A DNA stretch of 64,000 nucleotides from Capitella teleta (lineage: Eukaryota; Annelida; Polychaeta; Capitellidae): assembly GCA_000328365.1 (NCBI GenBank), contig KB301890.1, positions 83,874-147,873 of the forward strand, in the 5' to 3' direction. Within the stretch, counting starts at the first letter, position 1; every line of letters begins with the position of its first letter. The translations under genes were made by a program, and so were the position numbers. The notes under the pieces are model-generated. The model did not search any database and was not told the origin of the DNA. It saw nothing but the letters and a program-made list of their open reading frames with translations. Shown here piece after piece: positions 1-11,845 of this stretch.

Positions 1-306
1 ACAACAATTAATGATTTACCGATTGTCCGAAAATTCGTTTTCACTTTCACAAACAGTATTCAACGTTATTGAGCAAGATATTCATATCATTTTCTGGAAG
101 TTTGCTCACGACACATTTCTCTTCATTTTTGTATCATTTTTTTCAACAACACGAAGTGTCATTTTCCCAACTTTCCGGCAAGTTTCCTCACTCAAAAAGA
201 GAAAAAAAACGGAGAATTTTCGGACACCTTCGCAATATAAAATTAATAATTGACATGCAACCAGGGACAACATTTTAACAAAACATGCATCTGATCCAAT
301 GCTCAC

Positions 307-1413
307 CTGTTGCGTCCACTTTCTCTCCTAATAAACATCATTGAATTAACTTAGTCAGTAATTAATAATGAGAAGAAAAGAAAGTATTAAAAAAAAAAAT
401 TAACAAAGAAATTGAAAAGTTCAAGAACCTTGTCTCTGTCTGCTTTCTCCTTAGCAAGTCTTTCTCTCTCTTCTGCTTCCTTCCTTCCCCTCTCTTGAAA
501 AGGGAAACAGTAAAAGTGTACACAGGGCATCAACCTCACCTTCCTCTTCATCCAGTTCTTTTCTCTTGTGCTCTGCTTCGTCTTTTTCTCTCTGCTTCTG
601 CGCTCGTTCATTCTCCTCCTCTCTCCTCCTCCTTTCATCATCCCTCTGCTTCCTCCTCTCCTCCTCCTCCTGCTCCTTCTGTTCTCTCTCTCGCTGTTCT
701 CTCAATCTCTCTTTCTCTTCCTTTTCTCTTTTCAGTGCTTCTTGATTAAGTCTGTCATATTCTGAGAGAAATATTTATTCGTATAAATATCTCATGACGA
801 GATTGACACAAACCTTCCTTCTCTCTCTGTTCCTCTGCAAGATCTGACAAATAATCAGCCTTTGAAGGAATGTTACATAACATGACCTCAATCTCAGCAA
901 AGGTTACAGGATTCCCTGGAACATCCCGACTATTCAAGAATTTTCTCCATCGAAGTCGACTGAAGAATTGTCCATGCATAGCTCGAACAAGCCACCTGAC
1001 GCCAAAAATATTGTTATATAACAATCCTAATTTGATTCAAAAGTCATACTCAGCCTGTTGAGGTGAAATAGCATTGCAGCGGCTGACGTCAAGCATTGAG
1101 AATTCCCACCGTAAATCCTGGATAATGAAATAGCGGCGATCCATCTCTTGTAGAAGGTCAAACAGCTCAGACTTCTCACATTTGTCATTAACACAAACAT
1201 ATTTGATGGCTTCTTCAATCTGCCGTTTACTCATTAATGCTTTGTGAAGACTAGGTTTGACGAACGTACCTGGGAAATGCTGATGCTTCCGATCCGCATG
1301 TCCATGTGAATCAACTGCAACTGATCTGCATTCAATTCTCCACATCGCTTCACGTCAAATTGGCTAAAGACGTCTCCTATCAAGGAGTTCTTTTCTTCCA
1401 TCAATGTTCCCAT
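307..1413 (-). CDS. EF-hand / coiled-coil protein, 5' part (runs off left edge)
   Basis: I do not recognise the family. Six exons give 263 codons in one frame: 1316-1413, 1050-1250, 814-995, 540-761, 429-493 and 307-327; the 3' end lies outside the window. The start ATG at 1413 has a good context (ACCATGG); a possible acceptor just upstream leaves room for a 5' exon. Two EF-hand-like segments are seen, with loops beginning DVKRCGEL (about residue 20) and DVSRCNAI (about residue 88). Both lack the usual acidic residue at loop position 12, so calcium binding is doubtful. A basic, well-structured block follows (RWRKFLNSRDVPGNPVTF, about residue 115), then more than 90 residues of Glu/Arg/Lys-rich sequence that should form a single long coiled coil. 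The first junction is the least sure: reading straight through breaks the frame, and a 65-nt GT-AG intron (1251-1315) restores it. The last exon is a 21-nt microexon. Confidence 0.7.
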
Positions 1414-1985
1414 GGTTGATGGCCGAGTTAACACTGAGTCAGTGAGTGTTGCAAACTATCTGGATTTGGATGAACAATAATCATGCATACATTAATATTA
1501 ATAGAAATACAGCTTAATTTGTTACAGTGCTCAATAGACTAAAGTTAGCACAAATGAATTGGGTGAGTTGTGCATACGTAACCCATGGCGTCTTGCTGTT
1601 TGTTGTATGTAAGCCAATTCATGTACGTATTATAAATTCATTAGATGTGCTTGAAATGCATTCATATATCGAAATGTAAATATTTAGGTCAGTGAATGGG
1701 ACAGAACCTTGGTTTAGAGCAGGGGTCCTCAAACTTTTGCATGTAAAAATATAAATTGAAAATGTTCCCAGGGGACGATGCCCCACAGACCCCCTTAGAG
1801 AGGCTGTGCGCAGAGCCCAAAGTCGAGTCAATTAGTAAAATCAGTCAACTTGAACTCCAATCGACTAACTTATCATAGTCAAACCGACCTACTGGTTTAA
1901 AATCAACTGACTTGCATCAATTTCAATGGTCGACTTAAACTGACTTGCTCACCTCATTCAATGTTATGTCATTCCTCGAATTTAA
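1414..1985. other. Intergenic, upstream of the EF-hand gene
   Basis: No gene seen. It should hold the promoter of the minus-strand EF-hand gene, but no core motif is convincing. The right half is repeat-like (see the hAT-type end at 1720). Confidence 0.5.
1720..1805 (+). mobile_element. hAT-type transposon end (fragment)
   Basis: The stretch opens with CAGGGGTCCTCAAAC, the form typical of hAT terminal repeats in animal genomes, followed by a short G/C-rich patch. No matching right end or 8-bp duplication was found, so it is a one-ended remnant. Confidence 0.35.
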
Positions 1986-2676
1986 AGGGATGGGGAACTG
2001 AATTTAAGTGATGTTCTATTGACCCATAGCACCAATTGATAGCATTCCGTGCCAAAAACACCATGCCTGGATGCAAGCGTAAGGAAATAATGCATTCCGA
2101 ATATCGGGGTTAGCATTGCGCTTATGGGAGAATGGCTTCCATTACAAAGTATAGGAGGCAAACGTCAGCTGAAGGCTTGCCGTGATTGGTCCCGTTCCCC
2201 TCGTGAAGCTATTGATTTCAGCCAATCAGAGTAGATCATCTTCGCCATAAAAGGACATCTTTGTTGTTTACGAAACGAAAGCGCATGCGTGGTGCACTCT
2301 GGCTGACCTTTTTACTGTTTCAAGATGAGAAACATGGTAGGTGTCCTAGAAAATCGCTTGTTAAAATAAGAAAAATAGCGAAAAAAAAAAAGTTTCGCGC
2401 CTGACTGGTGGCAAAATGATTATTCTATCTATTTCCGAAAAGAAAATAAAAAAATTTCCAGGGGTTTAGTCGCAGGACATGCTGATATGACAAGGCCCAT
2501 TGTAAAAGATGGGGAACTCGGTGTTTCATCATAGCTCCTGACGCCACGCCTAATTAGCAATATATCTCCCGCGAAATCGTTAGGGATGATATTTCTTGTG
2601 TGGGCCAGGCATATGAATAATTTTTGGTGCATCAAATAACGACTCAAAGTCCATTTTTAACCAGTTCTCCCTCCCT
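1986..2676. mobile_element. TTAA-flanked MITE, T2/Kolobok-like, copy 1
   Basis: A 691-bp unit flanked on both sides by TTAA (1982-1985 and 2677-2680). Its ends are AGGGATGGGG and, inverted, AGGGAGGGAG, so with the duplication the border reads TTAAAGGG, as in T2-type (Kolobok) MITEs with their TTAAAGGRR ends. There is no coding capacity. Copy 2 (9293-9995) is closely similar along its whole length, and a third copy begins at 63891. Confidence 0.75.
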
Positions 2677-2680
2677 TTAA

Positions 2681-3053
2681 GGGATTTTGATTACTTACCA
2701 GTAGCTGATACTATCAGTACATTTAATTGTACATATTGTACACATGCATTCAGGCCATTTTAAAGTTTAAAGCTACCAATGGTTCAACCTTACCAGATCA
2801 GATTTAGAGACATTTAGTTAAGAGCCTGTGTGTGCCTGGTTCTGCGTCAGTAATCTCCGAAACAACGACCAATTTGTCAAAATTGTTTCATCATATTTTT
2901 TTCCGACTTAAGTAGAGTATTTTGACGGCGGTTTTCTCATAATAAAACGGCAACAGTCAAGGTGATGGTCAACTCGACTCGACTTGAGGACAATTCACAT
3001 CACTGGGATTGAAATTTCCCGCCTTTCTGGGAAATCAGGACGGCATTGTATAA
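2681..3053. other. Intergenic, no gene seen
   Basis: AT-rich sequence between the MITE and the next repeat. No coding region, RNA gene or clear repeat boundary was found. Confidence 0.4.
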
Positions 3054-3445
3054 AAGTTGAAAACTGAATATTTTTAGAAGAGTGAATGAATGAATGAATG
3101 AATGAATGAATGAATGAATGTTTATTTCAGGGCAGAATATTACAGGGTATTATAAATTTGGACATTAAACGTGACCTGAGGCCCCCCGGCGAGACACAAA
3201 CGTCTGTACGGGGCCAGGGGGCCAAATAAAGCAGGTTGAAACTTTTGAAAAAAACAAAAACAATGTAGATGGAGGAGTAGCCTACTCCTCCATCAGTAGG
3301 GGGAGGAGGAGGAGGAGGAGAGAGAGAGAGAGAGAGAGAGACTATTGACATGAGATATGATTAGAATGGATGTTTTGTGATGTATTAACGAGAAAATTAG
3401 TAGGCGATTGTAATACTATTGTTGGTGAAAGGCGATTTTTCATAA
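3054..3445. repeat. Dispersed repeat C, copy 1, interrupted by a LINE tail
   Basis: The outer parts (3054-3082 and 3341-3445) match 61604-61744 closely, sharing for example GAATGGATGTTTTGTGAT. Between them lie 258 bp that the other copy lacks, so the second copy serves as a near-empty site. Confidence 0.65.
3083..3340 (-). mobile_element. LINE 3' tail with microsatellite end
   Basis: Read on the minus strand, the segment ends in AAATAAACATTCATTC and a (CATT)n run (3083-3120 on this strand as AATG repeats), the tail form of CR1/L2-like LINEs. Its other end is a GGA/GA microsatellite (3298-3340). It is short, has no coding part, and lies inside repeat C. It may be a severely 5'-truncated LINE copy. 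Confidence 0.5.
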
Positions 3446-4256
3446 GGATAGGCGAGCTTATATGGCTAACTATATGCCGCATATTGATGCAGCATTTGAT
3501 AGGCCTAACCCTTGGGCTACTCTGAGGTTTACTGGCCCTCTCATTAAAAAGTGAGGGGACTTCTGGTTTAAAGACATCACACAAATATAACTTAACTCCA
3601 CTCCGGACTTAATTAATGGATTATTAATTATGAATCCAGGGTCAGCTCCATAGTATTCAGAATAATCATAACGCACTTTTTGAGGATTAAACAGTGATCA
3701 TGGTCCATCAAGATACCTTTTGTCGGAAATAGAACTGCAGATGTTTAAACACACTAAATATCTTAATTGAATTATCATTACTATGTCTTGTGTCTATTCT
3801 TTACGGGCAATGCAGTCTCCAATAATAAAATAATTTAATACCCACTTAACTTATCACGACTAGTCACAAGTGACTTTACATTGCATCCGCCATTTGTAAA
3901 CAACGTTGGTTTCTATAATCCCTTTCAGCAGACCCTCTATTTTCCGATAAACGACAATGTGTTTTCAGCGAGAAAGGCTATTCTACTATCGATTTTGAAC
4001 ATACGTTATGACCATCTTGCGTTTTCCGAAAATGCGTTATGATATTTATGATAAATCTCTTGCGTTTTCGATCATGGTCATTAATTACCGATTTAATCAA
4101 CCAGATGTTTGTCAAAAAGGTTGCAAATAAAAAGTTTAACATTTGAAGAAACAGTTCATGATAATTTCAAAGAAATAAATCGAATAATAAAAAACTAGGG
4201 GTGAAAAGAAAAAAACAATTCTCATATGATTTTATTTAACTAGAGATAGAGTAATT
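3446..4256. other. Intergenic, no gene seen
   Basis: AT-rich sequence with only short chance reading frames. CGTTATGA words recur (4005, 4052), as elsewhere in the window, without evident structure. Confidence 0.4.
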
Positions 4257-5333
4257 ATGAGATGGATCAATGAAAGAAAGGTGTCAATGTCATCAGCTCC
4301 ATGCCATGAGATGGAATAAACACCAACTGCTTCAAAATTTCAGTGCAGGACTAGCCCATGCTAGTTCTTAGCTTTTCTCCTATACCCACCATGGTCCGTG
4401 GCAACTCGAAGCCTATAATTTCACTAATATGAGATGGATCAATGAAAAAAAGGTGTCAATGTCATCAGCTCCATGTCATGAGTTGGAATAAACACCAACT
4501 GCTCCAAAATTTCAGTGCAGGACTAGCCCAGCCAGTTCTTAGCTTTTCTCCTATACCCACCATGGTCCGTGGCAACTCGAAGCCTATAATTTCACTAATA
4601 TGAGATGGATCAATGAAAAAAAGGTGTCAATGTCATCAGCTCCATGTCATGAGTTGGAATAAACACCAACTGCTCCAAAATTTCAGTGCAGGACTAGCCC
4701 ATGCTAGTTCTTAGCTTTTCTCCTATACCCACCATGGTCCGTGGCAACTCGAAGCCTATAATTTCACTAATATGAGATAGATCCATGAAAAAAAGTGTCA
4801 ATGTCATCAGCTCCATGCCATGAGATGGAATAAACACCAACTGCTCCAAAATTTCAGTGCAGGACTAGCCCAGTCCAGTTCTTAGCTTTTCTCCTATACC
4901 CACCATGGTCCGTGGCAACTCGAAGCCTATAATTTCACTAATATGAGATGGATCAATGAAAAAAAGGTGTCAATGTCATCAGCTCCATGTCATGAGATGG
5001 AATAAACACCAACTGCTCCAAAATTTCAGTGCAGGACTAGCCCATGCTAGTTCTTAGCTTTTCTCCTATACCCACCATGGTCCGTGGCAACTCGAAGCCT
5101 ATAATTTCACTAATATGAGATGGATCAATGAAAAAAAGGTGTCAATGTCATCAGCTCCATGTCATGAGTTGGAATAAACACCAACTGCTCCAAAATTTCA
5201 GTGCAGGACTAGCCCATGCTAGTTCTTAGCTTTTCTCCTATACCCACCATGGTCCGTGGCAACTCGAAGCCTATAATTTCACTAATATGAGATGGATCAA
5301 TAAAAAAAGGGTCAAGTCATCAGCTCCATGTCA
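4257..5333. repeat. Satellite array, 171-172 bp unit
   Basis: Units begin with ATGAGATGGATCAATGAA at 4257, 4429, 4600, 4772, 4943, 5115 and 5287, a spacing of 171-172 bp. Six units are whole and the seventh is cut by the run of Ns. Units differ by few bases, for example CATGCTAGTTC against CAGCCAGTTC. Each holds the small hairpin AGTTGG-AATAAACA-CCAACT, sometimes imperfect. The array is non-coding. The true array is probably longer than shown, because it ends at the gap. Confidence 0.95.
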
Positions 5334-5383
5334 NNNNNNNNNNNNNNNNNNNNNNNNNNNNNNNNNNNNNNNNNNNNNNNNNN
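5334..5383. other. Assembly gap (50 N)
   Basis: Exactly 50 Ns directly inside the satellite array. A round size usually means a placeholder, so the real length is unknown and may be many further units. Confidence 0.99.
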
Positions 5384-5699
5384 CTGATGCATATCCAAAC
5401 TTATCCCAGCAGACATGCATGTTTTTAGGCCCAAATATCTTCGTTCCCGTAAAAGAAGCCTGCTGTCAGGCCACCATCCTAAGCGCAGAAAACACCTCTT
5501 CGGAAGTTTCAACCGTCATTTGCAAAGAGATTCCAGTTATCTGGCGTGTATCTATATAATATCATGAATTAAATTGACATTCAATGTGCATAATGCTGTG
5601 TACATGTACAACTCATTGGAATTATTACACATTATGTACGTGCTGTACGTGTATTCAATTGCAATTAGCTAGCACAGGAGTTTGTCTCCGGCCGTCACA
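5384..5699. other. Sequence right of the gap, unassigned
   Basis: It does not continue the satellite unit. No gene was recognised. It may be the 3' flank or outer part of the minus-strand LINE that follows. Confidence 0.35.
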
Positions 5700-5848
5700 G
5701 ATGCCATGAGACGGTAGCATTTATGCTTTGATCTTAGTTAGAGATGGCAGTTGTGCCCATATAGGCCAAATAGCAGCTTGTATATTTTAATGACATCACC
5801 GCAGAGCCTGCACGGTAGACTAAGGACGGGAGTTCGAGATGTTTCAGT

Positions 5849-6078
5849 AATTGAGTAATTGAGTAATTGGGGTTTTACGGCTCCACCCAACCCGTTCGGG
5901 TGATACGGGCGCCAGAACAGAAGACCCGGGACCGGGGTTTCCCCCTACTCTTATCGATAAATCCCAAGGGTTCTTTATCCTGCATACCACCATAGACAGT
6001 AGTACACAGCGCCCGGCCTTGTTACGCAGTTGGGCAGCACTGCAGAGTCACCGAAGAATTACAATTGTAATTCACAAT
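5849..6078 (-). mobile_element. tRNA-headed SINE, copy a (5'-truncated)
   Basis: The body and 3' part of the SINE family are present, but the tRNA-like head is missing. It is flanked by a 14-bp duplication with one mismatch, CGAGATGTTTCAGT (5835-5848) and CGAGATATTTCAGT (6079-6092). LINE coding sequence continues on both sides, so the SINE landed in the LINE. The 3' tail is built from ATTACTCA-like units. Confidence 0.85.
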
Positions 6079-6930
6079 CGAGATATTTCAGTCTTTCTGG
6101 GTAGGAGAGGACTCTCAGACCAGGAGCCTGCTTTGTGGCAGCGCGTCGTCAAGGATTTTGATGTATTTCTTTGAATGTGGGACCATATGTGGCACCATAT
6201 ACAAGATTCGGGAGTACAAGAGCCTTGAATAGCCTAGTAAATTTTTCCGTGTCCAAGTGCGTGAAAGTTCTTCTTATGATACCAGCGATTTGGTTGGCCT
6301 TTTTCGCCCGGGCAGCAATCTCATCGCTGAAGGTGAGAAAAGTCGACCAAATAGTACCCAGGTTCTTTTCTGTATGAACTCTTGTCGGTTCACCCGAAAA
6401 AGAGAAATGATATGAGGCTGGGGCAGATGCTTAGCAACCCACAGAAATAGAAGTACCCTTCTTTGTGTGGAACTTGAGCTTCCATGTTTCAGACCATTGG
6501 CTCAGAGCTACCAGTTGTTCTTGTAGATTGCGTTGGTCTCCAGGGCCAGATACAACGGTGTATATTTTAGTATCATCAGCATACAGCATGATTTTTGAGG
6601 AAATATTGTCTTCTATGTCGTTGATGGAGACCAGGAAAAGGAGGGGACTGAGGGTAGATCCTTGCTGCACACCGCTTTGCACTTCTATTGCGCGTGACGC
6701 GCAATCGTTCACTACGACCGTTGTCTTTTACACAGGAATTTTCTGATCTAGGCTCTGGTGTTCCCTGTTATGCCATATCTTCCTAATTTCAGCATCAGTA
6801 GCTTGTGAGGCATCGTGTCAAAAGCTTTCTGAAAGTCCATGTAGCAGACGTCAATGGATTTGCCCTTTCCGTTGTAGTTTGACCATACAGTCAGCAAGCA
6901 TAGTATCTGGAGTGTGGTCGATCTTCTTTT

Positions 6931-7027
6931 GGTGAAGCCGATCTGGTTTGCGCTTATGATGCTGTTTGCATCATAAGTGCAAACCAGTTCGGCTTCACCT
7001 GGATGTGATGTTGCATCACATCCAGGT
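6931..7027. repeat. Two consecutive foldbacks inside the LINE
   Basis: Arms 6931-6962 and 6968-6999 (32 nt, two mismatches, 5-nt spacer) are inverted copies of LINE coding sequence around the NQIGFTKRRS motif. A second perfect hairpin follows at once, with arms 6997-7010 and 7014-7027 and a 3-nt spacer. Confidence 0.85.
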
Positions 7028-7690
7028 GTGGTGAAACATGAGATCTGATGATGCTTTCAGTAACCTTGCATGGGATGCATGTGAAGCTTATGGGCCTGTA
7101 GTTGGCTAAAACTTGCCTGCATACAGCCTTTCTTTGGTTGCAACAACAACGTCTTTCTAGAGTTTAGGCAGTTTACTTGTGATCAGGCTTCTTTTAAAGA
7201 TGATGCTGAGTGGCTCAGACAGAGTAGATGCTAGCTCATTGAGGACTCTTGGGTAGAGAAGGTCTGGGCCTGTGGTTTTGTTTTCGTTCTGTTTGAGCAG
7301 CTTTTCGTTGATGTCAGCAGCTGAGAACAGGATGTTGCTAATCGGGGGAACGGGTGGAATTGTGGGGTCAGCTGCGGTCAGGGTATCATTTTCAGCGTCT
7401 TTCGTGAACACGCTGGCAAAGAACACAGAGAGGACCTTGGATCTCTCCTGGTCGCTTGATGTCATCTCTGCGTTGCAGTCGGTACCATTTTTGAACAAAT
7501 CAGGAATAAGTTCTCTTGTCTTTATTTTGGATTTCATCTAACTCCAGAAACATCGAGGCTCATACATCTCCTTCTTGGCGATATCTTTTTCCCTATTTTT
7601 TTCAGCATTAGCATTTCTTGTGGTGGATTTTACTTTGTTTGGTAGCTTAATGTAAGCTTGGTATTTGGCTTCGTCCCTTGTTTTCATATA

Positions 7691-8047
7691 CCGAAGGGTG
7701 TAGGGGGGCTAGCACATACATGTACGACGCTCTACATGTAGTAGCGGCGGATCCCTAAGATACATTATTATTTCTGTACAGTACTCACTCAGAAAGTGAG
7801 AAAAGTGCGTTATGATTAGAGAGAAAAAATGGACACAACATGGCAAGATATTACACTTTTATAGAGGTACCGATTCGACGTAACAACCCATCTGATTCGC
7901 TCTTCGCTGACGAATCAGGTTGGCCCTTAGAAACTTCTCAGTCTCGTTCCCACCAAGGAAGATGACAGCAGTTTGACAGATTTTCTGCTCCGACTTCCCA
8001 CTTCAACTGAGATTTGCTGAGAGCGGAGACGGTGTTTTGGCACCAAG
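7691..8047 (+). promoter_or_regulatory. Upstream region of FAM91A1
   Basis: The 357 bases before the start codon include a locally G/C-richer stretch next to the ATG, which likely holds the 5' UTR and promoter. No TATA box or named site is convincing. Confidence 0.35.
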
Positions 8048-11000
8048 ATGAATGCCGACGTCGAATTTCACATTCGACACAATTATCCATGGAGTAAGCT
8101 GCCTGCCACCGTTCGCCAGGTGAGTTGCCTCCCCCTTACCCTTACGCAGTTACGGCCTTACCGTCCTACGCCCTGATGTCCCTTCCCCCTCACCTGCTCA
8201 CCATCTAAACTGCTGAGCTGCTCACGGACAGTAACCGTTACCCAGGTAACAGTTTAGTAGTTTACGCGTTGATTGCAGTGATATTGAGCAGCTGAGTGAT
8301 CAGACTGAGTCACACTGCAACTGTGTGACTGTCACTCATCATCTCTCATGTACATAATTATAGCAATAGTTATGATAGTAACATACTCTTGAATTCTGAT
8401 ACTTGATCAGCAGTGTAGTCTTACAAGTGTTATAGCCCAAAGTATTCAAGTAGCATTGAAAGACTTTTAGTTATTAATTTGTGATGCGTAATTATTAATT
8501 ATACTTATTAATATAATTATGTGGTCTTCGTGCAAAAGAAAGTTCACCTCTCTTTACATACAGTGTATTACACGCAGTCATATACCTGGCCCCACATCTC
8601 ACTCATGAATATGCATGATTCTGGATCATGCTGCCGAATGCATGGCATGTGGCCCAGTTTTGTCAGTACTTAAACAAACTCGAGCAGAAAATTAAAGGGT
8701 TTGAAGCTAGGCTCCGCCTCGAGGGTGCACGCCTGCTTTGAGCTCACTTGTACGTTCGAGCGTGCACTTAGCGTTATTAGCATTAATTATTATAATAGTT
8801 ATTTTGTGAGCCTGCAGTGATGCTTAACAAGACCGGGCAGTGTATAAAACTGCAAATATCTTGGTATAAAATGTCATTATGGAGAAATGGTCGTATGCAG
8901 GATTAAGAATTAAACCTTGTGATAGGATGGGATATATAGATAATTATAGGATTATTAATTGGGAAATGGGAATGAAATAATTGTGGCAAATATAAATTAA
9001 ATGAATAGTGGCACGTTTGCATTATTTTTTTTACAGCTGAGCTGTTCTATTCTGTGGAGGCAAGCCCTCATCCTTCGTTTCCCACCGCCGAATCGGCTGG
9101 GCCCGATGCATAGGTATCTGGACCAGCCCGATGCCAAGTGACATGCCTATCTTAATAATGGCACCACACCTATCTTGATAATAATTATTAGGATAGGCGT
9201 CAGGCCCGATGCGGGGCCCGACGCCTATCTTAACAATCTTGTAGTGACATATTACTTATATTCACTTGTAAATCATATTGGTCTGTTTTTAAAGGGATGG
9301 GGAACTAAATTTTAAGTGATGTTCTATTGACTCATAGCACCAATTCATAGCATCCCGTGCCAAGAACACCCTGCCTGGATGCAAGCGTAAGGAAATAATG
9401 CATTCCGAATATCGGGGTTAGCATTGCGCCTATGGGAGAATGGCTTCCATAGCGAAGTATAGGAGGCAAACGTCAGCTGATGGCTTGGTTTGGCTGATGG
9501 CTGATTGGTTCCGTTCCCCTCGTGAAGCTATCGATTTCAGCCAATCAGAGCAGATCATATTTGCCATAAAAGGACATCTTTGTTGTTTACGAAACGAAAG
9601 CGCATGCGTGGTGCACTCTGGCTGACCTTTTCACTGTTTCAGGATGAGAAACATGGTAGGTGTCCCAGAAAATCGCTTGTTAAAATAAGAAAAATAGCGA
9701 AAAATATTTTGTTTGCGCCTGACTGGTGGCAAAATGATTATTCTATCTATTTCCGAAAAGAAAATAAAAAAAATATCAAGGGGTTTAGTCGCAGGACACG
9801 GTGATATGACGAGGCCCATTGTAAAAGATGGGGAACTCGGTGTTTCATCACAGCGACTGACGTCACGCCTAATTAGCATTATATCTCCCGCGAAATCGTT
9901 AGCGATGATATTCCTTGTGTGGGCCAGGCATAAGAATAATCTTTGGTGCATCAAATAACGACTCAAAGTCCATTTTCAACCAGTTCTCCCTCCCTTTAAG
10001 TTCATTTATTACACTCATGACTGACTTGAGACTCAATGAGTTGTCATTGCTGATTTGCACGAGATTTTAAGTTTTAGAGCTGCACGAAGTCTTGTGTACA
10101 TGCAGACAGTGAGCATTCTGTATTTTGAGAATTGTGCCATTGTGATCTTTAAATAACTCATTAGTAAAGCTATTGATTTTAAAGAGAACCTCTCATTGTT
10201 GTTAGGTTGTAGCGAATGATAAGACACATTCCTCAAGACATAATTATACACCTTTTGGCTGGCAAATTTTAAGACATATACATGCACCTGCTTGGGAACA
10301 TAATCATAAAAGGTTCTGAATAAACAGGTCCTCTGATATCTTTCACTGTGTAAGTTGTTTTAACCTGGCCTGGTGTCTGATAAATAATCTAATCACAACT
10401 TGGTCCAATGTTGGCCTATTTTTATATGCCGCAAATGTTTGCCATATGTTTAGCTCACCTATCGTCATGAAGATCATCACAAGGCAATATATTGGTCTAC
10501 TGATTTTCACATCAATAGGTTAGAAATCATATACCGGTATATGATTGATTGATATACAGTCAAACCTTATTAATCTGATGCGTATCATTCCCAGGGATTC
10601 TGGTTGAATTAATGAGGGAGTCAGATTAACAAATTCGACTCAGCTGGAGTCCTTATATGGGGTCACCATGGAGTTTAGTTCACCATGAATATCAGAGCAA
10701 TTACGCAATGTTGATTAAGTAAATTAAGAGAAGCAAAATAATATGATTAGATTGATTGTGTTTTTTTATATAAATAGTTTAATTATATTCATAGAAGCAA
10801 AGAATGAATGTTTTACCAAAGAGATCATGCCATTTATGCATTTAGTGACTGTTTAATCCATCCTAAACAGTCCCGACTGATTCTGCTCACCAAGGTGAGC
10901 CAATGAAACGCTCAAGAGTGATTTCCTTTAATATCAATGCTTAAATATAACATAACTTTTCTTGGGTAATAACCTTTGAACGATCGTGATTTCTGTAAAT

Positions 11001-11806
11001 TGAACATCAAAGGATGATGCTAACAAGATGGATAATTGAGGGAAACTTCAATTCGTTTTTTTTTTACGCCATGCTAAACAATTTCAACTGCTTCTGCTCA
11101 TCAAGTTAAGCCAATCGGACACACAGAGTGTGATATCCTTCAATTATTGTTTTCACACCTTTCATACCTTTGCAGGGTCCTATAACCAGAGCAAGGTAAT
11201 GTGAAGTTAGAGAGACACTGATTAATTGTGCCAGTGATTCATGACTTTAAAAAAAATATATTTACTTAAAAAATTTCACAATTCACTTTGAACTGAGGGG
11301 GTTTAGATTTTTTAATATGAGAATCAACTTAGCTAACATTGACCAACTGGCATTCAGACATGCTTCTGAATAGAATTAAGGTGAGTGTCTGTGTATCATA
11401 GAAATAATTATGTGGGTCATATTATGGTAATATTTATCCCTTTCTGCTACTGTTATTTGTACTATCAGCAGTACTATAAAAGGCAGCTCATTGCACTTGA
11501 GGCCCGAGCTGTGCATAACTGTCTATTGTTGTAGCATATTGTTAAAGGCCTATGATTGTAAGGCAGACCGCATGGCCCAAGAGTCATGTTTGTTCGGCCC
11601 TCTTTTATGGTCCCAGAGTGCTAGTGACAGCACTCTCGAGCTGCTCACTGAGTGACCCAGTGAGTCTTCATATGATTTGTCGTGGATGACCTTTCACGAA
11701 GCATGGAATAAGGTGGAAAAGTGTGACGTCACGGAATTCCCTTACACATGTGTGTGGAGACCAATAACGTAAAGGAATGGCTTCCCTGGGGTTGGAATGA
11801 CGCCAT

Positions 11807-11845
<39 letters not shown>

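Larger units (their letters stand above)
5700..7690 (-). mobile_element. Non-LTR retrotransposon (LINE) reverse-transcriptase fragment
   Basis: On the minus strand this is decayed LINE ORF2 of the Jockey/CR1/L2 type. From its 5' side come KTRDEAKYQAYIKL (about 7670), the segment ending VFFASVFTKD before the RT core (about 7400), NKTTGPDLLYPRVLNELA (about 7240), the palm sequence SGVQQGSTLSPLLFLVSIND with the catalytic YADDT (about 6580), and the thumb/C-terminal part LPNLVYG and LELPSLVYR (6200 and 5830). The frame is broken several times, so it is dead. Its 5' end and endonuclease are missing. A SINE interrupts it at 5849-6078 and an inverted duplication at 6931-7027. Confidence 0.85.

Noticed and set aside
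1234-1434. Reading the EF-hand gene straight through without an intron near 1270
   Set aside because: The frame that gives the first EF loop stops before the next conserved block, and a GTACGT...TAG intron there would be only 19 nt. The 65-nt intron 1251-1315 fits size and phase.
10557-10650. Tc1/mariner-like start TACAGTCAAACCTTATTAATC in FAM91A1 intron 1
   Set aside because: No inverted partner was found downstream, so element borders cannot be supported.
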